Positions 42,476 through 51,244 of a stretch of 64,000 nt of DNA are shown in pieces (within the stretch, counting starts at the first letter, position 1; the number at the start of each line of letters is the position of its first letter). Position numbers and translations under genes: made by a program. The notes under the pieces were generated by a model. The model was not told where the DNA came from and did no database searches. It was given only the letters and a program-made list of their open reading frames with translations. This DNA is from Kuafuiihalomonas sp039024635 (GTDB taxonomy: Bacteria; Myxococcota; Kuafuiibacteriia; Kuafuiibacteriales; Kuafuiibacteriaceae), in the NCBI GenBank assembly GCA_039024635.1, contig JBCCQA010000019.1, positions 1 through 64,000 on the forward strand, in the 5' to 3' direction.

Positions 42476-43877
42476 TGCCGTGAAAGACGGACCAGGCGGA
42501 ACCTACGTTCCGCCGCCCTCCGTCGTCGGATCCGAAGAGACCTACGAGTCCGTTGGTCGGAAGATCGGCGACATCCCTCTGACCCCGAGCATCGACAAGT
42601 TCTGGGTCGTTGGTCTGCTTCTCGCCTTTGGGCTGCTCCAGGTTCTCTTCCTGAGCATCACCTACCTCGTCGTCGAGGGTACCGGGATCTGGGGCCTCAA
42701 CATCCCCGTGGGCTGGGGCTTCGCAATCATCAACTTCGTCTGGTGGATCGGCATCGGCCATGCGGGAACCCTGATCTCCGCCATCCTGCTGCTGCTCAAG
42801 CAGGAGTGGAGGATGGCCATTGCCCGCTTCTCGGAGGCGATGACGATCTTCGCCGTCGCCTGCGCCGGCCTGTTCCCCATCCTTCATACTGGACGGCCAT
42901 GGCTGGCCTACTGGCTGCTTCCCTATCCGAACACGATGGCCATGTGGCCTCAGTTCCGCTCCCCCCTAATGTGGGACGTTTTCGCGGTCTCGACCTACGC
43001 CACCATCTCGGTGGTCTTCTGGTACGTGGGCCTGATTCCAGACCTGGCCTCACTTCGCGACCGGGCCAAGAACCGCGTCGTCCAACTCTTCTACGGGTTC
43101 CTCTCCCTGGGTTGGCGCGGCTCAGGGCGGCACTGGCACCGCTACGAGGTGGCTTCCCTCATCTTGGCCGGGTTGGCCACGCCTCTCGTGGTGTCCGTGC
43201 ACACCATCGTCTCCTTCGACTTCGCGATGTCCGTCATCCCTGGCTGGCACACGACGGTGTTCCCTCCCTACTTCGTGGCCGGCGCCGTCTACTCCGGCTT
43301 TGCGATGGTCCTCACCCTGATGCTGCCCTTCCGGTGGTACTACGGTCTGCACGACATCATCACTGAGCGCCACGTTCAGAATTGCGCCAAGGTCATGCTC
43401 GCGACTGGGCTCATCGTCGCTTACGGCTATGGCCTCGAGGTCTTCGTGGCCTGGTACAGCGGCGTCGAGTTCGAGTGGTACATGATCTGGAACCGTATGA
43501 CGGGCCCCTACGCCCTGTACTACTGGGCCCTGATCCTCTGTAACGTCATTACCCCTCAGTTCCTGTGGAGCAACTTCGTCCGCAGCAACGTGTACGTCCT
43601 CTGGGTGCTCACCATCGTCGTCAACATCGGCATGTGGCTGGAGCGGTTCGTCATCGTCGTGACGTCCTTGCACCGAGACTTCTTGCCCTCGTCCTGGGAC
43701 ATCTACACGCCGACCATGTGGGACTGGCTGATGTACCTCGGGACCTTCGGTTTGTTCTTTACGCTGCTCTTCCTGTTCCTGCGCGTTCTGCCGGCCATTG
43801 CGATCTTCGAGATTCGAATGCTGGTCCCGGACAACGAGGCGAAGGGGCCCAAGGCAGCCGCGGAGGTTCAGTCGTGA
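42465..43877 (+). CDS. actC: alternative complex III membrane subunit ActC (NrfD family)
   Basis: 470 residues of about ten membrane helices with NrfD/PsrC features (WGFAIINFVWWIGIGHAG, HTIVSFDFAMSVIPGWH, GMWLERFVIVV). It carries the quinol-binding site of the complex. The start overlaps actB by 11 bases; it ends with a GTGA overlap with actD. Confidence 0.93.
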   Translation: MSTDAVKDGPGGTYVPPPSVVGSEETYESVGRKIGDIPLTPSIDKFWVVGLLLAFGLLQVLFLSITYLVVEGTGIWGLNIPVGWGFAIINFVWWIGIGHAGTLISAILLLLKQEWRMAIARFSEAMTIFAVACAGLFPILHTGRPWLAYWLLPYPNTMAMWPQFRSPLMWDVFAVSTYATISVVFWYVGLIPDLASLRDRAKNRVVQLFYGFLSLGWRGSGRHWHRYEVASLILAGLATPLVVSVHTIVSFDFAMSVIPGWHTTVFPPYFVAGAVYSGFAMVLTLMLPFRWYYGLHDIITERHVQNCAKVMLATGLIVAYGYGLEVFVAWYSGVEFEWYMIWNRMTGPYALYYWALILCNVITPQFLWSNFVRSNVYVLWVLTIVVNIGMWLERFVIVVTSLHRDFLPSSWDIYTPTMWDWLMYLGTFGLFFTLLFLFLRVLPAIAIFEIRMLVPDNEAKGPKAAAEVQS

Positions 43878-44425
43878 GTCACGCTCCCGCCACCCAACCC
43901 GACCTGTACGGCATGGCGGCCGAGTTCCGCTCGGCCAAAGACCTTCTTCGAGCGGCCAACAGCGCCCGAGAGGCCGGATACTCGAAGATGGATACGTTCT
44001 CGCCCATCCCCATCCACGGAATGGAGGATGCGGTAGGCCAACGCTTCACGCGACTGCCCTGGATCGTGTTCATCATGGGGCTGGCCGGAGCCTCCTTCGG
44101 CTTTGGACTTCAGTACTGGACCAGCGTCATCGACTACCCACTGAACATCGGCGGTAAACCGCTGAACTCCTGGCCCGCCTTCATCCCGATCACCTTCGAG
44201 TGCACGATCCTCTTCGCCGGCCTGACCTCGGCCCTGTCCATGATTCTCTTGAATGGTCTTCCGCGCCCACACCATCCGATGTTCGCGGTGCCCAACTTCG
44301 ACCGCGCGACGCAGGACCGCTTCTTCCTGTGCATCGAGTCGGCGGACCCCAAATTCGACGCGACCAGTACTCGGTCGTTCCTCGAAGGACTCAATCCTGA
44401 TGCGGTATCCGATGTCGACAGCTAG
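43874..44425 (+). CDS. actD: alternative complex III membrane subunit ActD
   Basis: 183 residues, GTG start at 43874 overlapping the actC stop. Two membrane helices (LPWIVFIMGLAGASFGFGLQ and WPAFIPITFECTILFAGLTS) and a soluble end with FLCIESADPKFD match ActD (DUF3341). The N-terminal YGMAAEFRSAKDLLRAAN is the family opening. It supports the core of the complex; no cofactor. Confidence 0.92.
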   Translation: MSHAPATQPDLYGMAAEFRSAKDLLRAANSAREAGYSKMDTFSPIPIHGMEDAVGQRFTRLPWIVFIMGLAGASFGFGLQYWTSVIDYPLNIGGKPLNSWPAFIPITFECTILFAGLTSALSMILLNGLPRPHHPMFAVPNFDRATQDRFFLCIESADPKFDATSTRSFLEGLNPDAVSDVDS

Positions 44426-45197
44426 CCGCGCACTCGCCGTGGTCGGGCTCCTCGCCACGGGCTGTCGTCTAGACATGCACGACACGCCCCGTTTTGAGGC
44501 GCTCGAGTACTCCACCCTATGGGAGGACGGTCGAGCCTCTCGCGATCCAGTCGAGGGAACGGTGGCTCGCGGCCAGCTGCGGGAGGAGCGCCCCGACTAC
44601 TATACGGCCCAGGGGCTGGATGGTCAGCTGTTGGAGACGCTCCCGGCCGGCATGACCCTGGACGAAGAGCTACTGCAGCGGGGGCGGACTCGCTACAACG
44701 TCTTCTGCAGCCCATGCCACGGCTATACGGGCTACGGGAACGGCATGGTGGTGCAGCGTGGCTTCAAGCCCCCGCCCTCCTTTCATGCCGAGCGACTGAA
44801 GCAGTCTCCCATCGGCTACTTCTACGTGGTCATCACCAACGGCTACGGCTCCATGTACACTTATGCACCCTCCATTCCTCCCGAGGACCGCTGGGCCATT
44901 GGCGCCTATGTAAAGGCGCTTCAGCTCAGCCAAGACATGCCGGTCACGGCCCTCGACGCCGAACAGCGCGGTTTGATCGGACAAGGCCCACAGGCCGGTC
45001 ACGGGGATGGCTCGGAGTACGGATACGGCTACGAAGCCACCGGCCATCCCGGCTACGGGCGACCTGGCTACGGGGAGCCCGGCGCCGACGAACGGCTCGG
45101 AAGCAGCCACGGCGGCCACGGCGGTGACGGCCATGAAGTCGGCGGCCACGGCGAGGACCATGGCGCGGGCGAGCACGGAGGCGAGCACCATGAGTGA
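44400..45197 (+). CDS. actE: alternative complex III monoheme cytochrome c, ActE, with His/Gly-rich tail
   Basis: 265 residues. Lipoprotein signal (MSTASRALAVVGLLATGC) and one heme site in VFCSPCHGYTGYGNG with a distal Met likely in TNGYGSMYTYA. The last 70 residues are unusual: rich in Gly, Tyr and then His (GHGGDGHEVGGHGEDHGAGE). That tail could bind metal. Start ATG 44400, overlapping actD by 26 bases; ATG 44412 is an alternative. It is the electron exit side of the complex. Confidence 0.9.
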   Translation: MRYPMSTASRALAVVGLLATGCRLDMHDTPRFEALEYSTLWEDGRASRDPVEGTVARGQLREERPDYYTAQGLDGQLLETLPAGMTLDEELLQRGRTRYNVFCSPCHGYTGYGNGMVVQRGFKPPPSFHAERLKQSPIGYFYVVITNGYGSMYTYAPSIPPEDRWAIGAYVKALQLSQDMPVTALDAEQRGLIGQGPQAGHGDGSEYGYGYEATGHPGYGRPGYGEPGADERLGSSHGGHGGDGHEVGGHGEDHGAGEHGGEHHE

Positions 45198-46371
45198 TCC
45201 CCGAGAAATGCCGAGGGTTCTCGGCTCCTTGCGGAGCTTGGCCATCGCGGTGGCGGTACTCGGCTTCGCGGCGCTGGCGTTCGACTTCAGCCAAGACTCC
45301 ACCGACTTCTATCGCTCCTACCTGTACGGTTTCTTGTTTGTGCTTTCCTTCCCCCTGGGCTGTTTGGGGCTGCTCCAGATCCACCATCTGGTGGGTGGCG
45401 CTTGGGGTTTCATCATCCAGCGCATCTTGGAGGCCGGGAGCCGGACCATCTACGTGATGCCGGTCCTCTTCATCCCTGTCGTCCTGGGCGCGCCGGAGCT
45501 GTACCACTGGATGGATGCAGAGGCGGTGGCGCACGACCATCTTCTCGCTCACAAGGCGCCCTACCTGAACTTTGGCTTCTGGGTGGCGCGGGCCGTGGTC
45601 TACTTCGCCATTTGGGCAGGCCTCGCCCTCCTTCTCAACGGCCTGTCGAAGAAGCAGGACGAGACCGGCGAGGGTCGGCTCAGCAACTCGATGAGTTACT
45701 ATAGCGGGCCCGGTCTTGTTCTCTACTTCCTGACGATGACCTTCGCGGCCTTTGACTGGGCCATGTCTTTGGAGCCCCACTGGTTCTCGACCATTTACGG
45801 TCTGATCTTCGTGGAAGGGCAGGGGCTGACGGCCATGGCCTTCAGCATCGTCATCCTCATGTTCCTTCGGAGGAACACGGTTGTGGGCCAGGCGGCGACG
45901 GTCGACCGCATTCACGACCTGGGGAAGCTCCAGTTCGCAATGATCGCGCTGTGGGCCTACCTCAACTTCAGCCAGTTCGTGATCATCTGGTACGCGAACC
46001 TACCCGAGGAAACGGTCTGGTACGCCCACCGCATCCACGGCGGCTATGAGTACTTGGCCATCTTCCTCATCTTCGGACAGTTCGTCCTGCCCTTTTTCCT
46101 TCTCATCACGAGGATGACGAAGCGCCGTATGGAGGTGCTGGCCGGGATTGCGATCTACATTCTGGCTGTTCGGTTGGTGGACCTCTACTGGCTGGTCATG
46201 CCCACCGAGCACCACACGGAGCTGCACCTCACGCCAGGCAACTTCGGGGGACCTTTGGGCCTTTTCGGACTCTGGTTCGTCCTCTTCTACTGGAATCTCG
46301 GGAAGCGGACCCTGATAGTGGAAAGAGACCCGCGTTGGATGGAGAAACTCGCCCATGAGCACGAACACTGA
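45190..46371 (+). CDS. actF: alternative complex III membrane subunit ActF (NrfD family)
   Basis: 393 residues, about ten membrane helices; related to ActC. Motifs such as GLLQIHHLVGGAWGFI, FAAFDWAMSLEPHWFST and YLNFSQFVIIWYANLPEE are those of ActF, the second NrfD-like subunit, perhaps part of a proton path. Start ATG 45190 overlaps actE; it ends HEHEH and overlaps the next gene by 17 bases. Confidence 0.93.
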   Translation: MSDPREMPRVLGSLRSLAIAVAVLGFAALAFDFSQDSTDFYRSYLYGFLFVLSFPLGCLGLLQIHHLVGGAWGFIIQRILEAGSRTIYVMPVLFIPVVLGAPELYHWMDAEAVAHDHLLAHKAPYLNFGFWVARAVVYFAIWAGLALLLNGLSKKQDETGEGRLSNSMSYYSGPGLVLYFLTMTFAAFDWAMSLEPHWFSTIYGLIFVEGQGLTAMAFSIVILMFLRRNTVVGQAATVDRIHDLGKLQFAMIALWAYLNFSQFVIIWYANLPEETVWYAHRIHGGYEYLAIFLIFGQFVLPFFLLITRMTKRRMEVLAGIAIYILAVRLVDLYWLVMPTEHHTELHLTPGNFGGPLGLFGLWFVLFYWNLGKRTLIVERDPRWMEKLAHEHEH

Positions 46372-46783
46372 ACAAGACGCGGTCAAACGGGGCTACGAGT
46401 CCCGAGATGCGGCGCCGCGACCTGTGCTGATCACCGGAGTTTCGCTGGTCGCCCTCATGTTCGTAGGGCTGGCCGCCGCGATTTGGTTCTGGCAGACCTT
46501 CGAGGACTTAGAGACCCAGGTTCGGCCGACCACCTCCCCCGTGTACGCACGGCAGGTGCCGCGAGGGCCTCGACTTCAGGCCAACCCCGATGAGACCTGG
46601 CTCGACTACAAGAAGACCCAGATCGAGTTCCTTCAGTCCTACGGCTGGATCGACGAGTCGGCCGGCGTGGTCCACGTTCCGGTCGAGCTGGCCATGGAGA
46701 AGGTGCTCGCGGACGGCCTTCCGTCATGGAAGACGCCGGACCCCGAGCCTACAGAGGAGACGCCCAGCCCCGACGGCGAGTGA
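46355..46783 (+). CDS. small single-helix membrane protein of the act-cox operon
   Basis: 142 residues with one helix (LITGVSLVALMFVGLAAAIWF) and an external part containing RLQANPDETWLDYKKTQIEF and SYGWIDESAGVVHVPVELAM. Proteins with this SYGW...VHVPI pattern often sit between act genes and SCO in such operons; their role is not known to me. It is followed by SCO after four bases. Confidence 0.8.
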   Translation: MSTNTEQDAVKRGYESRDAAPRPVLITGVSLVALMFVGLAAAIWFWQTFEDLETQVRPTTSPVYARQVPRGPRLQANPDETWLDYKKTQIEFLQSYGWIDESAGVVHVPVELAMEKVLADGLPSWKTPDPEPTEETPSPDGE

Positions 46784-46787
46784 GGCC

Positions 46788-47636
46788 ATGAACCGTGCTG
46801 TGTTCGTCATCGCCGCTCTCGCGGCCTTCGTCGCTTCGACGAAGCTGACCCACGCTCAGGAGCGCTCCCTCAAACAGGGGCCTGACGAGCTTCTGGATCA
46901 GATCGACCTCGAGCAGAAACTCGAGGCTCAGCTGCCCCTGGACCTGGCCTTCAAGGACGAGACCGGGGCCGACGTGAGCCTGGGCGACTACTTCGACGGG
47001 GAGCGCCCCGCCGTCTTGGCCCTTGTCTACTACGAGTGTCCGATGCTGTGCACGATGATCCTGAACGGGACCCTCCGCGCGTTGAACGTGATCGACGAGC
47101 TCGACGTAGGACGGGACTTCGACGTGATTGCCGTCAGCATCGACCATCGAGAGACCCCCGCTCTGGCCGAAGAGAAGAAGCAACTCTACCTCGAGAAGTA
47201 CCGGCGAGAGGGCGCAGCCGGTGGCTGGCATTTCCTCACCGGTTCCGAGGAGAGCATCGCCAAGCTGGCCCACACCGTAGGCTTCGCCTTCGAATACGAC
47301 GAAGAGACGAACCAGTTCGCCCACGGGAGCGCCATTACCGTGATCACGCCGGACGGGAAGATCTCGAAGTACTTCTACGGCATCGACTATGACCCGCGCG
47401 CACTGCGCCTCGCCCTCGTCGAGGCTTCCTCGGGAAGCATCGGGAGCCTGGTCGACAAGGTCATCCTGTACTGCTTTCGCTACAACCCTCTCGAGGGCAA
47501 ATACAGCCTCGCCATCATGAACGTCCTCCGCGCCCTGGCGGTCCTCACGGCCGGCGGGATGGGCTTGTTCATGCTCATTTCATGGCTCCGCGATCGGCGA
47601 CGTCGGTCCGGCGGCCTGTCGGAGACCCCATCATGA
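46788..47636 (+). CDS. SCO1/SenC-family copper chaperone
   Basis: 282 residues. Signal peptide (MNRAVFVIAALAAFVASTKLTHA), thioredoxin fold with copper ligands CPMLC and a His in FAHGSAITVITPDGK, and a C-terminal helix (ALAVLTAGGMGLFMLISWL). SCO proteins deliver copper to the CuA site of oxidase subunit II. coxA overlaps its stop (ATGA). The subunit II gene itself is not here. Confidence 0.92.
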   Translation: MNRAVFVIAALAAFVASTKLTHAQERSLKQGPDELLDQIDLEQKLEAQLPLDLAFKDETGADVSLGDYFDGERPAVLALVYYECPMLCTMILNGTLRALNVIDELDVGRDFDVIAVSIDHRETPALAEEKKQLYLEKYRREGAAGGWHFLTGSEESIAKLAHTVGFAFEYDEETNQFAHGSAITVITPDGKISKYFYGIDYDPRALRLALVEASSGSIGSLVDKVILYCFRYNPLEGKYSLAIMNVLRALAVLTAGGMGLFMLISWLRDRRRRSGGLSETPS

Positions 47637-49318
47637 CTGCCATCACCGATGCAGCCGCGCCCGCCCGCCCGAAGGACGCGCCCAAGCCCAACTACCTCAA
47701 CGTGAGCTACGGCCTGAAGTCGTGGCTCCTGACCGTCGACCACAAGCGAATCGGCATTCTCTACCTCTTCGGCGTAACCTTTTTCTTCGCCGTCGGCGGC
47801 ATTTTCGCGGCTTTGATGCGGCTCGAGCTCTCGACGCCGGGTCCGTGGCTCGTGGAGTCGGACACCTACAACCGACTCTTCTCGATGCACGGCATCATCA
47901 TGACTTTCTTCTTCTTGATTCCGTCCATCCCCGCGACGCTCGGGAACTTCCTCCTCCCCATCATGGTGGGTGCCAAGGATCTGGCCTTCCCGAAGATCAA
48001 CCTGCTCAGCTGGTACATCTATATGATCGGGGGGCTGTTCACGACCGCCTCCATCGCCCTCGGTGGCGTGGATACCGGCTGGACCTTCTACACGCCCTAC
48101 TCGTCGACCTACGCCAACTCCAACGTGATGCTGGCTGCGCTGGGTGTCTTCATCTCCGGATTCGCATCCATCCTCACCGGCCTGAACTTCATGGTCACGG
48201 TCCACAAGATGCGGGCCCCGGGCATGACCTGGTTTCGTCTGCCCCTGTTCGTCTGGGCCCACTACGCGACTAGCATCATCATGCTGCTCGGTACGCCCGT
48301 CGTAGCCATCACCATTCTCCTGGTGGCGGTCGAGCGCACCCTGGGCGTAGGCATATTTGACCCCAAGCTGGGCGGCGACCCCGTGCTCTTCCAGCACCTC
48401 TTCTGGTTCTACAGCCACCCCGCCGTCTACATCATGCTGCTTCCGGGCATGGGCATAATGAGCGAAATCATCTCGTGCTTCAGCCGCAAGCCCATCTTCG
48501 GCTACAAGTTCATCGCCTTCTCTTCGATGGCCATCGCCATCGTCGGCTTCATCGTCTGGGGGCACCACATGTTCACCAGTTCACAGTCGGTGTACGCGGG
48601 GGTCGCCTTCTCCTTCCTAACCATGTTCGTCGCCGTTCCTTCGGCCATCAAGGTCTTCAACTGGGTAGCGACGATGTTCCGAGGTTCGGTCGAGTTCAGC
48701 GCGCCGATGATCTACGCGCTCCTGTACATCGGGCTCTTCTTGGTCGGCGGCCTCACCGGCGTCTTCCTGGGGACCCTGGGTCTGGACCTGCACGTCCACG
48801 ATACCTACTTTGTGGTCGCGCACTTTCACTTCGTGATGGTCGGCGCGACCTTGATGGCCTTCCTGGGCGGGCTCCACTTCTGGTGGCCGAAAATTACCGG
48901 GCGTATGTATCCACAGCGGACGGCGCGATTTGCGGCCGGCCTGATATTCGTCGGCTTCTTTCTCGCCTTCATGCCTCAGTTCGTTCTCGGCTACTTGGGC
49001 ATGCCCCGGCGCTACCACATCTACCCGGAGGAGTTTCAGTTCCTTCACGTGCTGAGCACGGCCGGGGCCTCTATCCTCGGAGCCGGCTACATCATCCCCG
49101 TCGTCTATTTCGCGACGAGCCTTCGCTTCTCCCCCAGGGCTGTGGCCAACCCCTGGGGCGCGGCCGGCTTCGAGTGGGAGATCCAGAGCCCACCCACTCA
49201 GTTCAACTTCGACAAGACGCCGGTAATGGACCACGAACCTTACAACTACGAGAGCGAGCTGCCGGCGCCGGACCAGCGTCAGGGTATCATCACGATGTCG
49301 GAGGCCGACCTTGTCTAG
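47633..49318 (+). CDS. coxA: cytochrome c oxidase subunit I, A2-type heme-copper oxidase
   Basis: 561 residues, about 12 helices. Heme and CuB ligands: NRLFSMHGIIMTFFF, FWFYSHPAVYIMLLPGMG, IVWGHHMFTS, and HVHDTYFVVAHFHFVMVG. The YSHPAVY sequence lacks the Glu of A1 enzymes (HPEVY) and has the Tyr-Ser pair, which marks an A2-type oxidase as in Thermus and Rhodothermus caa3. It reduces O2 to water while pumping protons. Start ATG 47633 overlaps SCO. Confidence 0.95.
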   Translation: MTAITDAAAPARPKDAPKPNYLNVSYGLKSWLLTVDHKRIGILYLFGVTFFFAVGGIFAALMRLELSTPGPWLVESDTYNRLFSMHGIIMTFFFLIPSIPATLGNFLLPIMVGAKDLAFPKINLLSWYIYMIGGLFTTASIALGGVDTGWTFYTPYSSTYANSNVMLAALGVFISGFASILTGLNFMVTVHKMRAPGMTWFRLPLFVWAHYATSIIMLLGTPVVAITILLVAVERTLGVGIFDPKLGGDPVLFQHLFWFYSHPAVYIMLLPGMGIMSEIISCFSRKPIFGYKFIAFSSMAIAIVGFIVWGHHMFTSSQSVYAGVAFSFLTMFVAVPSAIKVFNWVATMFRGSVEFSAPMIYALLYIGLFLVGGLTGVFLGTLGLDLHVHDTYFVVAHFHFVMVGATLMAFLGGLHFWWPKITGRMYPQRTARFAAGLIFVGFFLAFMPQFVLGYLGMPRRYHIYPEEFQFLHVLSTAGASILGAGYIIPVVYFATSLRFSPRAVANPWGAAGFEWEIQSPPTQFNFDKTPVMDHEPYNYESELPAPDQRQGIITMSEADLV

Positions 49319-50027
49319 CGCGATCGGAACCGACGACGTTGGCGGCGTGGAGGACGAGCATGACCACCATCATCCTCAGCTCGCCCACCACTTCGAAGAT
49401 CTAGATCAGCAGCGGGACACCCTCACCCTGGGAATGTGGGCCTTCCTGGTCCAAGAGATCATGTTCTTCGGTGGGTTGATCGCCGCTTTTCTGATCTACC
49501 GCGGTCGGTATACCGACGCCTTCGACACCGCAGCCAACCATCTCCCCATCTTCTGGGGCGCGACGAACACCGTGGTTCTCATCGGTTCCAGTCTCACCAT
49601 GGCCCTCGCCGTCAAAGCGGGTCAGCTGGGGAAAAAGGGCGCCATCCTGACTTGGATGTCCGCCACCGGCATCCTTGGCTTCGTCTTCCTTGGCATCAAG
49701 ACGGTCGAGTACACCGACAAGTTCTCTCACGGCATCATACCCGGGAAGTACTTCCTGCGAGGGGGCGCTCATGGCGCCTACGCTGACCTGTTGCCCTTCG
49801 TGGACCAGGCCCACATGTTCTACATTTTCTACTACATGATGACCGGCATGCACGCGCTCCACATGGTGATCGGCGCGGGCTTGATGGTCTGGGTTTTTGT
49901 CGAGGTGTTCCAAGACAAGGTGACCAAGGACAAGCACGCCATCGTAGAGAACTTCGGGCTTTATTGGCACTTCGTGGACATCGTTTGGATCTTCCTTTTT
50001 CCCTTTCTCTATCTGCTGGGGCGCTGA
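49311..50027 (+). CDS. coxC: cytochrome c oxidase subunit III
   Basis: 238 residues, start TTG 49311 with GGAGG six bases upstream, overlapping coxA by eight bases. A His/Asp-rich N-terminal stretch (EDEHDHHHPQLAHHFED) precedes helices with the subunit III motifs FLVQEIMFFGGLIAAFLIYR and HMFYIFYYMMTGMHALHMVIG, ending FGLYWHFVDIVWIFLFPFLY. It supports the oxidase core. The next gene begins five bases later. Confidence 0.93.
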   Translation: MSSAIGTDDVGGVEDEHDHHHPQLAHHFEDLDQQRDTLTLGMWAFLVQEIMFFGGLIAAFLIYRGRYTDAFDTAANHLPIFWGATNTVVLIGSSLTMALAVKAGQLGKKGAILTWMSATGILGFVFLGIKTVEYTDKFSHGIIPGKYFLRGGAHGAYADLLPFVDQAHMFYIFYYMMTGMHALHMVIGAGLMVWVFVEVFQDKVTKDKHAIVENFGLYWHFVDIVWIFLFPFLYLLGR

Positions 50028-50032
50028 CGGCC

Positions 50033-50467
50033 ATGGGCGATCACGGACACGTACACCAAGAGCACACCTCGACTTCGCTGTTTCACGTCAGCTCGCTGGG
50101 GATGAACATCGCCATCTTCTCTTCTTTGATGGTGCTGACCGCCCTCACGGTGTGGGCGGCCTTTCAGGACTTCGGGCCGCTCGACACGCCGATCGCCATC
50201 GTGATCGCGATTGTGAAGGCCTCCTTGGTGATCATGTTCTTCATGCACGTGAAGTACAGCTCCAAGATCGTGATGCTCTCGGCCGGCTCGGGCTTCATGT
50301 TCCTCATCTTCCTGTTCGCCTTCACGCTGTCGGACTACGGCACTCGGGAGAAGGTAGACGGCTGGCCCGAGTCGGTAGAGGACACGGTTCCCGCCGGACC
50401 CATGGGCACGCCCTACAAGGAGGCCGGTACCGCCGACGCGGTGAAGGTCAATCCTGAAGGATCCTGA
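50033..50467 (+). CDS. coxD: cytochrome c oxidase subunit IV (CoxD/CtaF-like)
   Basis: 144 residues with three membrane helices (NIAIFSSLMVLTALTVWAAF, IAIVIAIVKASLVIMFFMHV, FMFLIFLFAFTLSDYG). The AIVIAIVKASLVIMFFMHVK motif is that of the small subunit IV family. It closes the respiratory operon; its last 20 bases overlap the convergent hydrolase. Confidence 0.9.
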   Translation: MGDHGHVHQEHTSTSLFHVSSLGMNIAIFSSLMVLTALTVWAAFQDFGPLDTPIAIVIAIVKASLVIMFFMHVKYSSKIVMLSAGSGFMFLIFLFAFTLSDYGTREKVDGWPESVEDTVPAGPMGTPYKEAGTADAVKVNPEGS

Positions 50468-51191
50468 CCTCTAGCCGGTTCCAAAGAGCCCGGGCCGCAA
50501 CGCGCACGACCTCGGGTCGCTGGCTGAGCACGTCGTGATGGGCGCCGTCGACGATGGTCGCCATCCTTCCCCAAAGGCGCCTGAACTCTTCATCGTGTTC
50601 ACCCACCAGCAGCGAGACTCGAGCTTCTTCAACGCCCTGGTCCAAAAAGGCTCGGCAGTCGGGCATGTCGGCCAAGCTGGAGGCGAGGAGGGCACGGGCG
50701 AGTTGGGGGCCATCGATCCTCGACCGCGGCAGGGGGGGACGCGGGCCGAACATGGGTCTTTGGTCCCATGCTCGAAGGAAGCCCACGGGGTCCCGATGAA
50801 GTTCCTCGGCTCTCTCGGCGTCTTCTTTGGCCCGGCGGTCTCGTGCCGGTGCTTTGAGTCCTCCTGGATGGACGCCGACCAGGACCGCGCCCACGAAGAG
50901 TTCGGGGTCGCGCATCCATGCTGCGACGCCCAGTCGCCCGCCCATCGAATAGCCCAAGAGCAGTCGCGGAGGGGGGAGTTCGGCTCGAAGTCTGGACCCG
51001 ACGAACTCCGTCAGCGCTTCGAAACGATCGACCCCTTCCGGCATGAGCTGGCCCTCGTGCCCCGGCAGGTCGGGTAGCCAGCGTGTCCCCGGTAAGAACT
51101 GCTGCACTCTATCGAACGCACATCCGCTTCCCGTAAAACCATGGAGGGCAGCCCAGCTGGGCTGACCCAATCCGAAGCGGCGCCCTTGCAC
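50448..51191 (-). CDS. alpha/beta hydrolase, MenH-like
   Basis: 247 residues from GTG 51191. HGFTGSG (oxyanion region), nucleophile GYSMGGRLG, and His in VDGAHHDVLSQRP are those of the alpha/beta-hydrolase fold; the short cap resembles MenH/SHCHC synthase. The menaquinone role is a guess from that resemblance. The frame continues to TTG 51239. Convergent with coxD, divergent from the methyltransferase. Confidence 0.75.
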   Translation of the reverse strand: MQGRRFGLGQPSWAALHGFTGSGCAFDRVQQFLPGTRWLPDLPGHEGQLMPEGVDRFEALTEFVGSRLRAELPPPRLLLGYSMGGRLGVAAWMRDPELFVGAVLVGVHPGGLKAPARDRRAKEDAERAEELHRDPVGFLRAWDQRPMFGPRPPLPRSRIDGPQLARALLASSLADMPDCRAFLDQGVEEARVSLLVGEHDEEFRRLWGRMATIVDGAHHDVLSQRPEVVRVAARALWNRLEVRILQD

Positions 51192-51244
51192 CAAGTCAGG
51201 ATCTCGTTTGGTACGCGGAGACGCAATGCTACGAAGCAATTCCG

